From Gordius sp. MW1 (lineage: Eukaryota > Nematomorpha > Gordioida > Gordea > Gordiidae): DNA of 64,000 nucleotides. Made by a program: the position numbers and the translations under genes. This document shows, one piece after another, positions 35,827 to 47,129 of this stretch (positions are counted from its first letter, which is position 1; each line of letters starts with the position of its first letter). A model generated the notes under the pieces. It was not told the origin of the DNA and ran no database searches. It saw only the letters and a program-made list of their open reading frames with translations. The stretch covers positions 35,960,001-36,024,000 of the forward strand of contig OZ038526.1 in assembly GCA_964036665.1 (NCBI GenBank), in the 5' to 3' direction.

Positions 35827-36669
35827 ATGGAAACAAACTCAACAATTCCAGACTCTAATGAACCAAGAGAAAGCGCAGTTCATGTAAGAATTCCTGAATT
35901 CCATTCTAAAAATATTCGCATATGGTTGTCACAGGTAGAAGCCGTGTTTCACACACGCAACATATCCTCGCAGAAGACTAAGTATTCCTACCTAGTCGAA
36001 TCACTACCCCCAGAAGTCGCGGAAGAGGTGGCAGACCTCATATTCACGGTTCCTGAAATTACCCCTTACGACAAACTGAAGGAAGCAATCGTAAAAAGAC
36101 TAGGAGACAGTGATGAAAAAAGGATAAGGAATTTATTCTCTTCGATATTCCTAGGAGACCGCACCCCATCCCAATTGGTAAGATACTTAAAATCTCGTTT
36201 AGGTAATAACGTGATGGACGAAAAGATTTTAAAAAGCCTCTGGATGGATAAGCTACCCCAACATGTGGTAAGCATCTTGGCTACAATGGGAGATGACCAA
36301 TCACTTGATCGTATAGCAGAAGTCGCTGATAGGATTCACGAAACGTTCAGAGTCAGTAGCTTAGCATCAGTAGCTACTCCCTATAACCTCACTCCAAATA
36401 ACCCTACTCCCAATATTCCTATTCCCAATACTCAAACAAACGAAATGCAGGAACTGATCAAAGCTGTGTCACAATTAGAACTCAGAGTAAATCAATTAAC
36501 AGGCAATCCCAACGACAGTAGGACGACATGGAGAAGGTCAGGTAGATCTAGGTCATCACCCAGACAACGCCCAACTGACACATGTTGGTACCATTATAAA
36601 TTTGGAAAGGAAGCCAGGAAGTGCATGCAGCCATGCAATTTTAACACCAACTCCCAACAAAAAAACTGA
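35827..36669 (+). CDS. gag: Gag of LTR element B
   Basis: A 280-aa Gag with the same plan as that of element A: capsid-like N-terminus ([49 protein letters not shown]), a variable Asn/Pro-rich segment near 185-205, a basic stretch, and a CHCC motif CWYHYKFGKEARKCMQPC. The frame is open from the ATG just inside the primer site to the TGA at 36667. Pol lies in the -1 frame, as in A. Particle assembly and RNA binding are inferred from the family. Confidence 0.88.
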   Translation: METNSTIPDSNEPRESAVHVRIPEFHSKNIRIWLSQVEAVFHTRNISSQKTKYSYLVESLPPEVAEEVADLIFTVPEITPYDKLKEAIVKRLGDSDEKRIRNLFSSIFLGDRTPSQLVRYLKSRLGNNVMDEKILKSLWMDKLPQHVVSILATMGDDQSLDRIAEVADRIHETFRVSSLASVATPYNLTPNNPTPNIPIPNTQTNEMQELIKAVSQLELRVNQLTGNPNDSRTTWRRSGRSRSSPRQRPTDTCWYHYKFGKEARKCMQPCNFNTNSQQKN

Positions 36670-39600
36670 CGGGCCGTCCCATATGGGCGACAATGGGAAA
36701 CGGCCGTACTTTCAGCCGCCTATTCTATTTATTCGACCGGTCCACCCAACGAAAATATCTCGTCGACACAGGCGCTGAAGTTAGCGTAATCCCACCCCCT
36801 CCCAAACATCCATTGATCCCGCATGGCCCAACTCTACAAGCGGCTAACCAAACCAACATACACACATACGGACAAGTCGTATTGGGTTTAGACCTTGGTT
36901 TGCGACGGGAATTCAAATGGGTATTTTTAGTCGCAAACGTACACACCCCTATAATTGGAGCTGACTTACTGCACCACTATAAGTTAGTTGTGGACATCAA
37001 CAATAAACGACTTATAGACAGCACCACACAATTATCGTCGAGAGGAACATCCTCACCACACCAGACGTTCGGCATCCGTGTAGCACTCAGCAATCACAGC
37101 ACAAAATTCGATGCAATTCTGCACGAATTTCCATCACTCATATCCCCTCTAAACTTCAACCGACAGATTCCACCCCATGATGTGCTCCACCACATTCTGA
37201 CAAAAGGCCCAGCACAGCACTCACGCCCCAGACGATAGGCGCCCGATAAATTAAGTTCAACCAAGAAAGAGTTCGAATATATGCTGGAACTTGGGATCAT
37301 CAGAGAGTCAAAAAGTAATTGGGCATCCCCATTACATCTGGCTGCCAAAAAGTCAGGCGACTGGAGACCGTGTGGGGACTATCGCGGGCTGAACAAAGTC
37401 ACATTGCCTGATCGGTATCCCATTCCCCACATACATGATTTTTCCGCCAACCTCCACAACAAAACAATATTTTCCAAGCTCGACCTGGTAAGAGCATATC
37501 ACAACATTCCAATTGCAGCAGGTGACATCAGCAAAACAGCCGTGACAACGCCATTTGGTTTATACGAATTCACTAGAATGCCCTTTGGTCTAAGAAACGC
37601 GGCTCAGACATTTCAACGGTTCATAGATGAAGTGTTAAGAGGGCTCGACTATGCCTACGCTTATATCGACGATATACTTATAGCTAGCACCTCGGAAAAA
37701 GAACACGAAAATCACTTAAGGACCGTTTTACAACGACTACAGGACTTTGACCTCCGAATAAGTCCTTTAAAATGCAAGTTTGGAACTCACGAACTCGAGT
37801 TTCTGGGACATCATATATCAAAAACTGGCATCACTCCACTAATGGATAAGGTCGACGCTATCCGCGAATTTCCACTACCGGACTCCACAAAGAAGCTTCG
37901 CAGATTCTTGGGGATGATAAATTTTTATCGTAGATTCCTACCCGGAATTTCCCGTACCCTTCAACCTTTAACGGACGTGTTAAAGAAACCAAAAAAATCT
38001 CTAACTTTCAACGACGACCAGATAAAAGCGTTCGAAAAAGCAAAATCAGCTTTAGCAGATTTTACCGCACTTAGTTTCTTAGATACAGATCCACGAACAG
38101 AAATAAGGTTGACTACAGACGCATCGGACACAGCAGTCGGAGCAGTATTGGAGCAGGTAATTTCGGACCAGGTAAAACCAATATCATTTTATTCGGTCAA
38201 GCTGCAACCAACGCAAACGCGATATAGCACTTTCGGCCGGGAGCTTCTTGCAATTTATTTAGCTATTAAGCACTTTCGCCACTTTTTAGAAGGTCGAAGT
38301 TTCTCCGTGTATACGGACCACAAACCACTAATTTACGCCTTTAACGCTAAACCTGACCAGTATTCACCTAGAGAAACGAGACAATTGGACCTAATATCGC
38401 AATTTACAACTGATATTCGGTACATCAAAGGTGAAAGTAATACAGTTGCAGACGCGCTCTCTCGGACGGAGGTAGATTCTATCAGGTTACCAGAAATGCC
38501 CGATCTAGAAGAGATTAGTAGACAACAAATAAATGACGAAACCCTGAGAAACTTAAAGGATTCATCATCTTTGAAATTGCAGTTAGTACCAATTCCAGGA
38601 TCAGTGCGAAAAATCCTTTGCGATCTCTCAACCGCCAAACCACGACCGGTAATTCCAGAAACACTCAGAAAAATAGTTTTCGACCATTTCCACACTATAT
38701 CACACCCAGGTATACGCGCCACTGTGAAACTAATTACAAATCGGGTAGTCTGGCCGTCAATAAACAAAGACGTTGTGAGATGGGCAAGAACTTGTGAAAG
38801 GTGCCAACGATGCAAGGTATTTCGACACACCGTTACAGTACCCGGAACATTCGCTAAACCCGACGCCCGTTTTGCCCACATCCACATAGACTTGGTAGGG
38901 CCACTACCACCATCAAACGGATATACGCATATGTTAACAGCAGTGGACCGATTCACCAGATGGCCCATGGCTATTCCTTTGAATGATACATCCACGGAGG
39001 TTATCGCAAAAAAGCTGATAGAACACTGGATTGCGAACTTCGGTGTGCCACATACCATTACCACCGATAGAGGATCACAGTTCCAATCATCTCTCTTCCG
39101 AGAACTCTCCAATCTCTTAGGTTGCACACATATTAAAACAACCGCCTACCATCCCGCCGCAAACGGACTCGTCGAACGATTCCATAGACAACTTAAAGAG
39201 TCGTTAAAAGCCGCCGGGGAGACTAAGTGGAACGAAATTTTACCATTGATATTATTAGGATTACGTTCAACTATCAAAGAAGACATAGGAGCAACAACAG
39301 CAGAATTGGTGTACGGTACGACCTTACGACTACCAGGAGACTACGTCCTAAAAACCGAACCTAACCCATTACAACATCATTTCGTTGACAAGCTCAGGAG
39401 GACCATGGCAAAAATTCCTTACCCCATACCAAAACACCATGCTACAACAAAAGAACAAGTTAGCAGCTACCTGTTCGAAGCAACCCACGTGTTCGTCAGA
39501 CACGACGCCGTCAGTAAGCCACTCTCTCCAACGTATGACGGTCCTTACAAAGTATTGAAACGTGAACCAAAATACTTCGTCATTGAAAAAAATGGTAAAA

Positions 39601-39782
39601 GAGATTCTGTCTCGATAGACAGATTAAAACCCTGCCATCGAAGCAGAGAGGAACCACCCTTTCAGACCGCCGACGAAACGCAAGCTGAGGCACCGACACA
39701 AGAAGCAGAAGAACCAACCAAAATAACTAGAAAAGGCAGAAAGGTCCATTGGCCGAAAAACCTTCGGGAATACATCACATAG
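36670..39782 (+). pseudogene. pol: Pol of LTR element B with one in-frame TAG
   Basis: Same domain order as element A: protease YLVDTGAEVSVIPPP, RT with YIDDILIAS, RNase [14 protein letters not shown] and YTDHKPLIY, integrase head CERCQRC, core [22 protein letters not shown] and [15 protein letters not shown] single TAG at 37236-37238, in the linker between protease and RT (after HSRPRR), splits an otherwise continuous frame; element A has a sense codon there. With identical LTRs this looks like a very recent or copying-time nonsense change, or less likely a read-through stop. The part after the stop is 833 codons from the next ATG (37281). Confidence 0.88.
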
Positions 39783-39841
39783 TTTTTAGCCAACTCTTAT
39801 CGACATATTTAAAACTTTAAATATATCTGGAAGGGGAGTAT

Positions 39842-40127
39842 TGTGGCGTTTTAGACATTGGCGAGATAAAAGTAGCGAACGGACATTCACTTTACTTTTA
39901 CTTGTCGATTAAAAATCATCCATCCATAAACAATTCCTTCCGTCATCATAAATATCATCTTATCGCTCAAATAACATTCATCGCTAATATCTCAAATAAC
40001 ATTCATCGCTAATATCTCAAATAACATTCATCGCTAATATCAATATTTGTTTATTAATATTTCATTTGCATTATTATCGCGTGTGTGAAAAATACAGAAA
40101 ATAAACAACTACCTAACAATCATTACA
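39842..40127 (+). repeat. 3' LTR of element B
   Basis: Matches the 5' LTR over 286 bp including the triplicated 26-bp unit; followed by ACTT. Confidence 0.9.
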
Positions 40128-40344
40128 ACTTCAATAACCGCTTTATCATCATATATGCCCTATAAATGGCAAACAACGTTTTCCGGGTCCAACTAGTAAA
40201 TTATAGAATTAAGTTTAAGATTAGAATTTATATGCTACTATTAGGGGCGTTAAAAATAATGATAAATAGGCATGTCTGCAATGAGTTGAGAGGCAGTATG
40301 AGTTGAATTATTTGTCACCAATAGTCTTTCGACTTAATTAAAAT

Positions 40345-43300
40345 ATGTTTTCTCGTTTTAATGTTAGCTCAGATTTTATGGACTATGACCAGAAAAATAA
40401 CATAAATACTAATTTAGTCAGTGAACACGAAAAACAAGTACCACGTGCACAGAGTGTTGCCAGTGTTAATGGACAGGATGGTCCTAAAGGCTCAAATTAT
40501 TGGGTATATTTATTTAATTTTTTTTAAAATAATGTTTTAGAAAATGCCTAGATTACGGTTAAATTCATTTTTAGAGTTAGATCAATCACATATTGATCAA
40601 GTTGATTTGTACAGTGATCTTTGGTACTGCTCCAGTTGTGGTCATTTAAAGCCTATTTGTATTGAGCAACTATTTGCTTTTCTGTCTCCTTTTATACCTC
40701 TCAATGACATTCCCATTATTGGCGAAATGACGTAATGTATTGCTAAATATTTATAATTTTAAGACTTGTATGAGTTTGTTCAACTTTTAAATATATTCAT
40801 TTAGATGGTGTCACATTGCCAATGTGCGCAAAATTAGTCAAGTAACCATATTAGCCATTGAATTGGATATAAAAGATGATTTAATGGAATCTCCTAAAAA
40901 CAAAGTTGGCCCTAAAGATGTATATTCCAAATCAATTGGCTCTGAAGAGGGTGAATGCAGTAGTGATAGTAATGACAATAATAAGCCTGGTGAACTTCAA
41001 ATGCCTGCAACTACAATTAAAAATTCAAATGTTTTACTGGCCACTCATTTCCCTCTTTATGCTTCAAATTTATTGCCCCCTAAAGCTGAATCCAACAAAA
41101 AAACTGGTTCTACCAATAATTTAGTTGATTCACCCATTCTTTTGCCATTTTTACCACCAGCTGGAGGATCAATTTCTTTTGATCAACATCTTCTTAGTTT
41201 ACATGAACAAATATGTCTCACATCACCTAATATTATAGGACAAAAGGGTATTTAGTAAAATAAATTATTTTATTGAAGGGTACTATGATTGTTAAAAACT
41301 ATTACTATCTATAATGCAATTAATGATTATTTTATAATTAATTTTATTTAGTTAAATTATCAGAAAGTTCTGGTAGTCATGGCAAATCCTCGCCCTTTGT
41401 CTACACAAATAAACTGAAGAATTTAAATGTTGGGGAGACAAATAGCTACCATCCCTGTACCAGTCAATGGGATACATTTGCTCGTACAAAATTATTAGCA
41501 AACAGGCAAACTTTGGCTGAAGAAGGTTATCCCTTACCCCCAAAAGTTAACGGGTAAATAATTTTAAAAAACAACGAACTTTAGTTTAAAAAATGGATAA
41601 ATTGATTAAAGTCTTAGAATTTGTAAATTTCATTTGAACAGAGTGATATTTTACAATAATTTTTTATTGTGTTTGGATTAAATTTTCATAAACCTCAATC
41701 TGCCTCTTATGTACATATTTTTTAACAGGACAATATAGGAAAAATCTTTTCACTACCAACCCAAATTAAGCCTGTTGTAAAGACTATGCAAATTTAATTC
41801 TATTTAATTAAAACATCTGAAATGACATAATTAAAGCCACATTATATGATTCAACAATGAAAAAATCTATTCTTTATTTCATAATGTATCAATTGAGGCA
41901 ATTTTTGTTTATAAAGATTTAAATATGTTATTAAGTTTTACTTATATAAAAGATTACATATTGTTAGCCATAGATGTTATTCAATTTGTGTACCAACTTA
42001 TTTTTAGTTATATCACATGTTTTTTGAGGATAAAGTTTTTGTTTTTTACCATTTTTTATAAATATTTTTTGCTTAAAAAATACAAGGCTAGAGTTTCCTC
42101 CTGTATTTTAGTATTCCACCCCAACAATTAATGACAATTCTTTCACAAAGTTTGACTTATATTTTTTTTTGGAGGGGGGGGGGTCAGGTTTGGCAACAAT
42201 CAAAGAGTAAGATGAGGACATATTACAAATAGAGCCCTCCATTTCCATTATTATATCATAGTTGTAACATTTTAAACAAACTATTTTATATACAAATTTA
42301 TATGAAAACTTTATATTTAAAAATGTTAGACATCTTGGCAACAACTTTTCTAAAATTTTATAAAATTGTTTAACATATTAAACCTAAGGAGTAAAGAAAC
42401 CACAATCAACAATGGATTTAAAGATGATAAAGATCAAGAATGCAATTCATTCGTATTTTCTCAACCTACAGGCTATGCCCCAGTATCACCACAGCTTAGT
42501 CCTTTGCTAGCCATAGATTGTGAAATGTGTATAGTCCGGGGTGGAGGTCGGGCCTTAGTTAGAGTAACCGTGGTCAACGAAGCCTTGGAAACCATATACG
42601 ATAGTCTGGTTAAGCCGGATGAACCCATAACGGATTACCTCACTAGGTACAGTGGAGTCGACGAAGACATTTTGAAGGGAGTTAGCGTTAGGCTCCCAGA
42701 TGTGCAAAAAGATCTTTCAGACATACTGAAACTTGCCTCAACTACGCTCTCCTCTTCTCCTAAAGGTAATTAAAGGGACATGGTTATAGTGGAAAATTGC
42801 CAAAATCTTGCAAAATTGCCTTGGTTCGACCTAACATAAGCAGACCAAAGGTGGTTTTGGTCTCTGTTTTTCTTAGTCGACCCCTGGGATTGGTCGAAAT
42901 TGGATGAACAGACCATAAGCGATTGTTAGTCTTAGTTGAACCTAAGGTCGACCCAACAAAACTTAGCCGTTTTTACAACACTAGTTTATAGTTTTGTTTT
43001 GGTTCATATTCATATATAGCGTTGAGACTTCATCTTCTCCTTTTTTTTTTTTTTTTTTTTCCTGAAGATGGACTATAAGTGTCCGAAATATTGCGTTCCA
43101 TTTCCCTCTACCTACGCTATCAATCCAAATCCACCGTATTTATACAATGAAATTTATACGTGACCATTGTGTTTTAGTAATTGAGTTTCGCATTCTTTTT
43201 TTATTAGCCACGCATATAATACGTTTAAGCAGTCCTTCTTAAAGAGTTGATATTTTGCACAAAAATATTTTAAAACTTCTTGTCATATAATGAAATGCAC

Positions 43301-46300
43301 AGCAATAATGTCAAAAAACAAAGTATATGGGTGAGAAGTTTGCATATCCAGGATTTAATACATAATCTGATCGGATAAATAAAATGAAACAATTTATTTC
43401 TTAAAATAGATAATACAACTAAATCTTTTGAACGTGCTAATTTAATTTTAATAGGTTCTAATTGTGCGCAACTATTATTTTATTTAAGGGCTTACCTTTT
43501 ACGGTTTGATGTGTTTTCAAGCTTTTCATTTTTAATGAATATCAACCAACTGTTAATCCTGTCTATTTTTATTAGCAAGCACATGGGCGTAGCCAAGGGG
43601 GGGGGGGTAAGGGCGAATTGTTGAAATTTATTATAAATATGGGTAAAATTTCAAAAAATTATCATTTTGCCCCTCCCTAAATCATTAATGCCTCCCTTCT
43701 AGTTCCAATGCTGGGTACGCTTATGAGCAATAAGCAAACTATTACGCTACTTGCCTACATATATATTTTTGTGTAAAACAACAATTTCTTTTCTCTAGCC
43801 GCTGCTATATTGTGCGGTCATTCCCTCAATTTTGACTTGGAAGCACTGAAGATTTATCATCCCTACGTCGTGGACACTAGCATGATATATAACATTTCGG
43901 GTACCAGACATCACAAGGCCAAGCTAAAGACCCTGGCTCAAGCTTTTCTCGGCAAAATCATACAAAAAAATGGTTCGGCCGGCCACGATTCGGCAGAGGA
44001 TGCGGCTACAGTTATGGAACTCGTTCTACTCAAACTACGAACTGGTGAGATATGCCTCTTCCATGAAAATTTTTGGAAATTGTTTTAGTGGAAATCATAT
44101 ATTTTTTTGATCTTAACGACCATGGGACACTTGGAAAGACTTTGTACCGTGCAATGCTAGATCTTAACATCAAGTGTTTTTTTGAATCAAATGCTTATAG
44201 GGGCCTTCCATGTCAAATCGCCACGTTTTCGGCCGACCCTGTCAGATTTTTATGAATTTTGGTTAAAATTTAGGAACTATTGATATCATGAAGTTGTGAA
44301 CGTTTTAGTTCATTACGACCACTACTTTTAGAGTTGTGAGGGCTCAAATGTCAAAATTGACACGGGTCATAACGCTATATTTGATTAATTTTTTAACATA
44401 TTCACTCCCGAATCATAAAATAAATATTCAATATAAATTAGTTTGTCATAAAATATATAAATACGTCTTCTTAAACTTATATTAAATTACACTATCATCA
44501 ATATACCTGCAGGTATAAATTTTGGGGATTTTACGAAATCTAAACGAGGCCACAAGCTAATCTTACCGAAGCCCGTTAATAAAAGCGGACCTGTTAGCGA
44601 AGTTAACGGGCACAAATCGCCGGACTCTACCGACTCTTACGTCAATTGTTGCCCGGCCTGCTATCCTGCCCTGGTTAAGGTGGTAGAGAATGATCGGCTT
44701 TGCAGTTCCTACCGCTCGGCTACGGATTATTCCGAAGAACGAGAAAATTATCCGGTCGGGTTGCCTAGGCTGCCCGTTGACAAAAGCCAATTGTCGCGTC
44801 AAAAAAATAAAACTTGTAAATTTTGCTACGGTTTTTTACCGATAAAAATCGCTTCTACTAAGCTCTAAGCTGTAGTCCCATTGTTAAAAAGCTGATTTTT
44901 TTTCAAATTGTATGCGCCATTTTTAAGCAAAATTATGACGCTACCCTTTTTCAAGCATATAATTGACGAATAATTATTTTGTGACACATGTGATGTTATG
45001 TGCATAACTTTTATTTAATTTTCCTAACCCCTTATCATTTTAAGAATTTCAAAGCATAGCTAAGCATTTTTATGGGATTTCGCAAATTGCGTTGGGGTTT
45101 ACTTTTAGAAAATAGTTAAACGTTGGAATTAAGATATAGCCATAATAATATTTGTGGTTGTCAAACATTTGAATGTCTTATTTAGTTAATTTTACATTAT
45201 TCCATCTGTTGGATGTCACATGTTAAGCTGTCTAAGAGATACCTTATTTATTATGATAATTTTTAGTTATTTATTAGAAGCTCCATAGGTTTAATAGCAT
45301 TAAACGAACTATTACTAAGTTGTCAAGTTTATTTAAAATAATAGGTTGAGATGGGGTTAACGCTATTATTAAACTGGGTATTGGATTGCTTAATATCTCG
45401 CAATTTATTAAAACACATAATTGTTATACTTATATGCAAAATTAATTAAAAGTTGAAGATCTTCTCACTAACACAAGTGTTATTTACATTACTTTAACCA
45501 TCCATCATTGATAATGCCTTTAGATTCTCACAAGCGTTTTTTAATTTGTAAAAGGTAGACTATTTACCATTATTATTCGCTTATTTTCAGGGCAAATGTT
45601 ACTAACCCGTCCCGCCTGCGACTTGAAAGTTGATAGCGACTCCAACAAATCACTGAGTCGCCTGCATTTTTTTCCAGGCACCTCGACCTTACTTCGCCAC
45701 CACAAATACCACGCCCTAGACCGATACGTCACCGTAGCAAGCTTAAGGGTCGAAATTGAAGATTCATCGAAAAACTCCAAACTCCACGGTTTTACAATTC
45801 GAGTTTTTTAAAAAATAATATTTTTTGCGAGAGATAATGAGACTTATGATAAAGGGGAGGGGAGACATTCGGTGGATTGTTAAATAAATTATATATTAGC
45901 TATATATCGGTATAAATAAAAGGAATCATGAATTAAGATCGTTTAAGTTTTCAGTTCATAAACCAAATCTTTCTATTTTTTTAAGGTGGTTTTTCCGACG
46001 GGGCTTAACACCAGAAGAGTCTCTAAGGTTGAAATGATTTATTTTTTCAAATAAAATGTTTCTATGGTCGATACAAGCGAAGAAAGCTTGTAGGAGAACT
46101 TTAAGGAAATCTATAGTTATTCAAAAATGAGTGTTGTTTGTATTTAGGGTAGTTTTTATTAATTTTTTTTGAGGCTAAATTTTTGTTTGTAAAAATATGC
46201 GAGAGAAGACGTTGGATTAACTTTATCTCACCTTAAAACATTATTTGGCAGTGTCTAATTTTGTAGTCCGGTCCGAATAGGGAATAAATAACTACATTGT

Positions 46301-46656
46301 TTTGGCTCTAGCCTGATTTTTACCAAAAATCAATGTGTAAATCTTTTAACGCATGAAAATTTGTTGTATGTGATGGGGTTTAGCGTCTACCATCTTTTTG
46401 CTTAATAAATCAATTCTGTGCGCTTTAAGAGTGACTTTGTATAGATTATTAATATATTTTAGAAATCACGAGAGAAATAGACAAAAATCTCAGTGACCTA
46501 TATCAATCGGCGCCAGAAAATAGTCTTCACATCGTTTTGGTTTGGCCTAAAATCGAGAAAAACTCACCCGCAAATGTAATTAAAGAAGCAAATAGTCCTT
46601 CCACACCTTGTATCACCAACCAATTTGGCTCTGTTTGGATCAAGATAAAGCGATAA
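40345..46656 (+). CDS. rexo5: REXO5-type DEDDh RNA 3'-5' exonuclease
   Basis: RNA exonuclease of the REXO1/REXO5 group, which in known members trims 3' ends of snoRNA and rRNA in the nucleus. Exons 40345-40503, 40541-40731, 40805-41247, 41352-41553, 42392-42765 (acceptor could be 42389), 43799-44044, 44513-44815, 45591-45788, 46463-46656; phases agree throughout, 769 aa, close to human REXO5 length as I recall it. The DEDDh core spans exons 5-6: motif I AIDCEMC (Asp and Glu near 374 and 376), LVKPDEPITDYLTRYSGV, motif II GHSLNFDLEAL, HPYVVDTSMIY, motif III GHDSAEDAATVMEL. Upstream TWCHIANVRKISQV and RTKLLANRQTL match the family N-terminal region; the C-terminal exon (LSDLYQSAPENSLHIVLVWP) matches the terminal block. 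Middle exons 7-8 are weakly conserved, so those two boundaries are less certain. Intron 1 is 37 nt. It is divergent from the BUB1-type gene and convergent with the phosphatase gene. Confidence 0.88.
42818..42983. mobile_element. M1 MITE copy g, left end decayed
   Basis: Right arm cttagccgtttttacaacac is clear; the left arm survives only as ttggttcgacctaac. In REXO5 intron 5. Confidence 0.65.
43066..43163. mobile_element. F4 MITE, one arm only
   Basis: Shares ttgcgttccatttccctcta and ctacgctatcaatccaaat with the right arm of the F4 copy at 32.9 kb. Preceded by a 22-nt T tract. Confidence 0.7.
43582..43725. mobile_element. F2 MITE in REXO5 intron 5
   Basis: Starts catgggcgtagccaagggg and ends ctgggtacgcttatg; right end partly decayed. 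Confidence 0.75.
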
Positions 46657-46775
46657 ATAACCGTTTTTGCTGCATAAAACACGATGTTTTTTATCTTATA
46701 TTGTACCGTCGTACCTTAAGGAACATTTTGTTATTTTTATACATAATGTTGTTACACATTTTCGAACTTCTCAGC

Positions 46776-46781
46776 AATAAA
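46776..46781 (+). terminator. Candidate poly(A) signal of rexo5
   Basis: AATAAA 120 nt after the REXO5 stop; a second AATAAA lies at 46878-46883. The two genes thus end tail-to-tail within about 470 bp. Confidence 0.4.
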
Positions 46782-47090
46782 CGTTTCAATGTAGAATATT
46801 TTAGTGAATATTTGGAAGATATTGTCATGGACTTTTCTTTGCGATTAGTTAGCACATTTTGCATTTGATGTAATTAAAATAAACTATGTTGTGGAGTTGA
46901 TAGTATAAGCGAATTATTGTTCCCATGTGGGTAGTGAGAGATTTTTTATATAGATGAAAATCTATGTGATTATCTAGTGCTTTTAAACGCCACGTTTTTA
47001 GAGTTGTTGCTAAATATATAAAATGCTTTTTAGGAGAACACGCTTATTTTTGGTTCTGTTTTTATAACAAGTTTGATATAAAACCTGAGG

Positions 47091-47096
47091 TTTATT
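47091..47096 (-). terminator. Poly(A) signal of the alkaline phosphatase gene
   Basis: AATAAA on the minus strand about 34 nt past the phosphatase stop codon. Correct strand and distance for a cleavage signal; no transcript evidence. Confidence 0.5.
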
Positions 47097-47129
47097 GAAT
47101 AAAATTACATTTGATAAATATAATAGTTT

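Larger units (their letters stand above)
35523..40127 (+). mobile_element. LTR retrotransposon B (CsRn1-like), pol interrupted
   Basis: Two 286-bp LTRs (35523-35808 and 39842-40127) appear identical; target duplication ACTT at 35519-35522 and 40128-40131. Primer site tggtgacctgagacgtgat at 35810 and polypurine tract ggaaggggagta at 39829-39840. Same architecture as A, but the LTRs are unrelated in sequence and the proteins are clearly diverged, so A and B are separate families. Confidence 0.93.
33353..40196 (+). mobile_element. Non-autonomous Helitron (B), expanded by nested insertions
   Basis: Starts TCTTATATATAAAAATA after host A (33352) and ends CTAG before T (40197). The 3' hairpin is ggcaaacaacgttttcc, again with an AAC loop and 13 nt before CTAG. 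It shares aaaatgtcaatcaaacgca (33548) with Helitron A, so both belong to one family. Removing the hAT and LTR B insertions leaves about 1.5 kb. No Rep/helicase ORF. Confidence 0.8.

Noticed and set aside
38333-39127. 264-codon minus-strand ORF
   Set aside because: Antisense to the RNase H and integrase region of element B pol; no family match.
42160-42190. Further F2 MITE suggested by a T tract and poly-G run
   Set aside because: No CATGGGCGTAGCC end or inverted partner nearby; simple low-complexity sequence.
45541-45780. 79-codon minus-strand ORF
   Set aside because: Antisense to REXO5 exon 8; the plus-strand exon has a good acceptor and keeps phase with both neighbours.
46608-46868. 86-codon ORF past the REXO5 stop
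   Set aside because: Overlaps the last REXO5 exon in another frame and continues into AT-rich 3' sequence; no motif.
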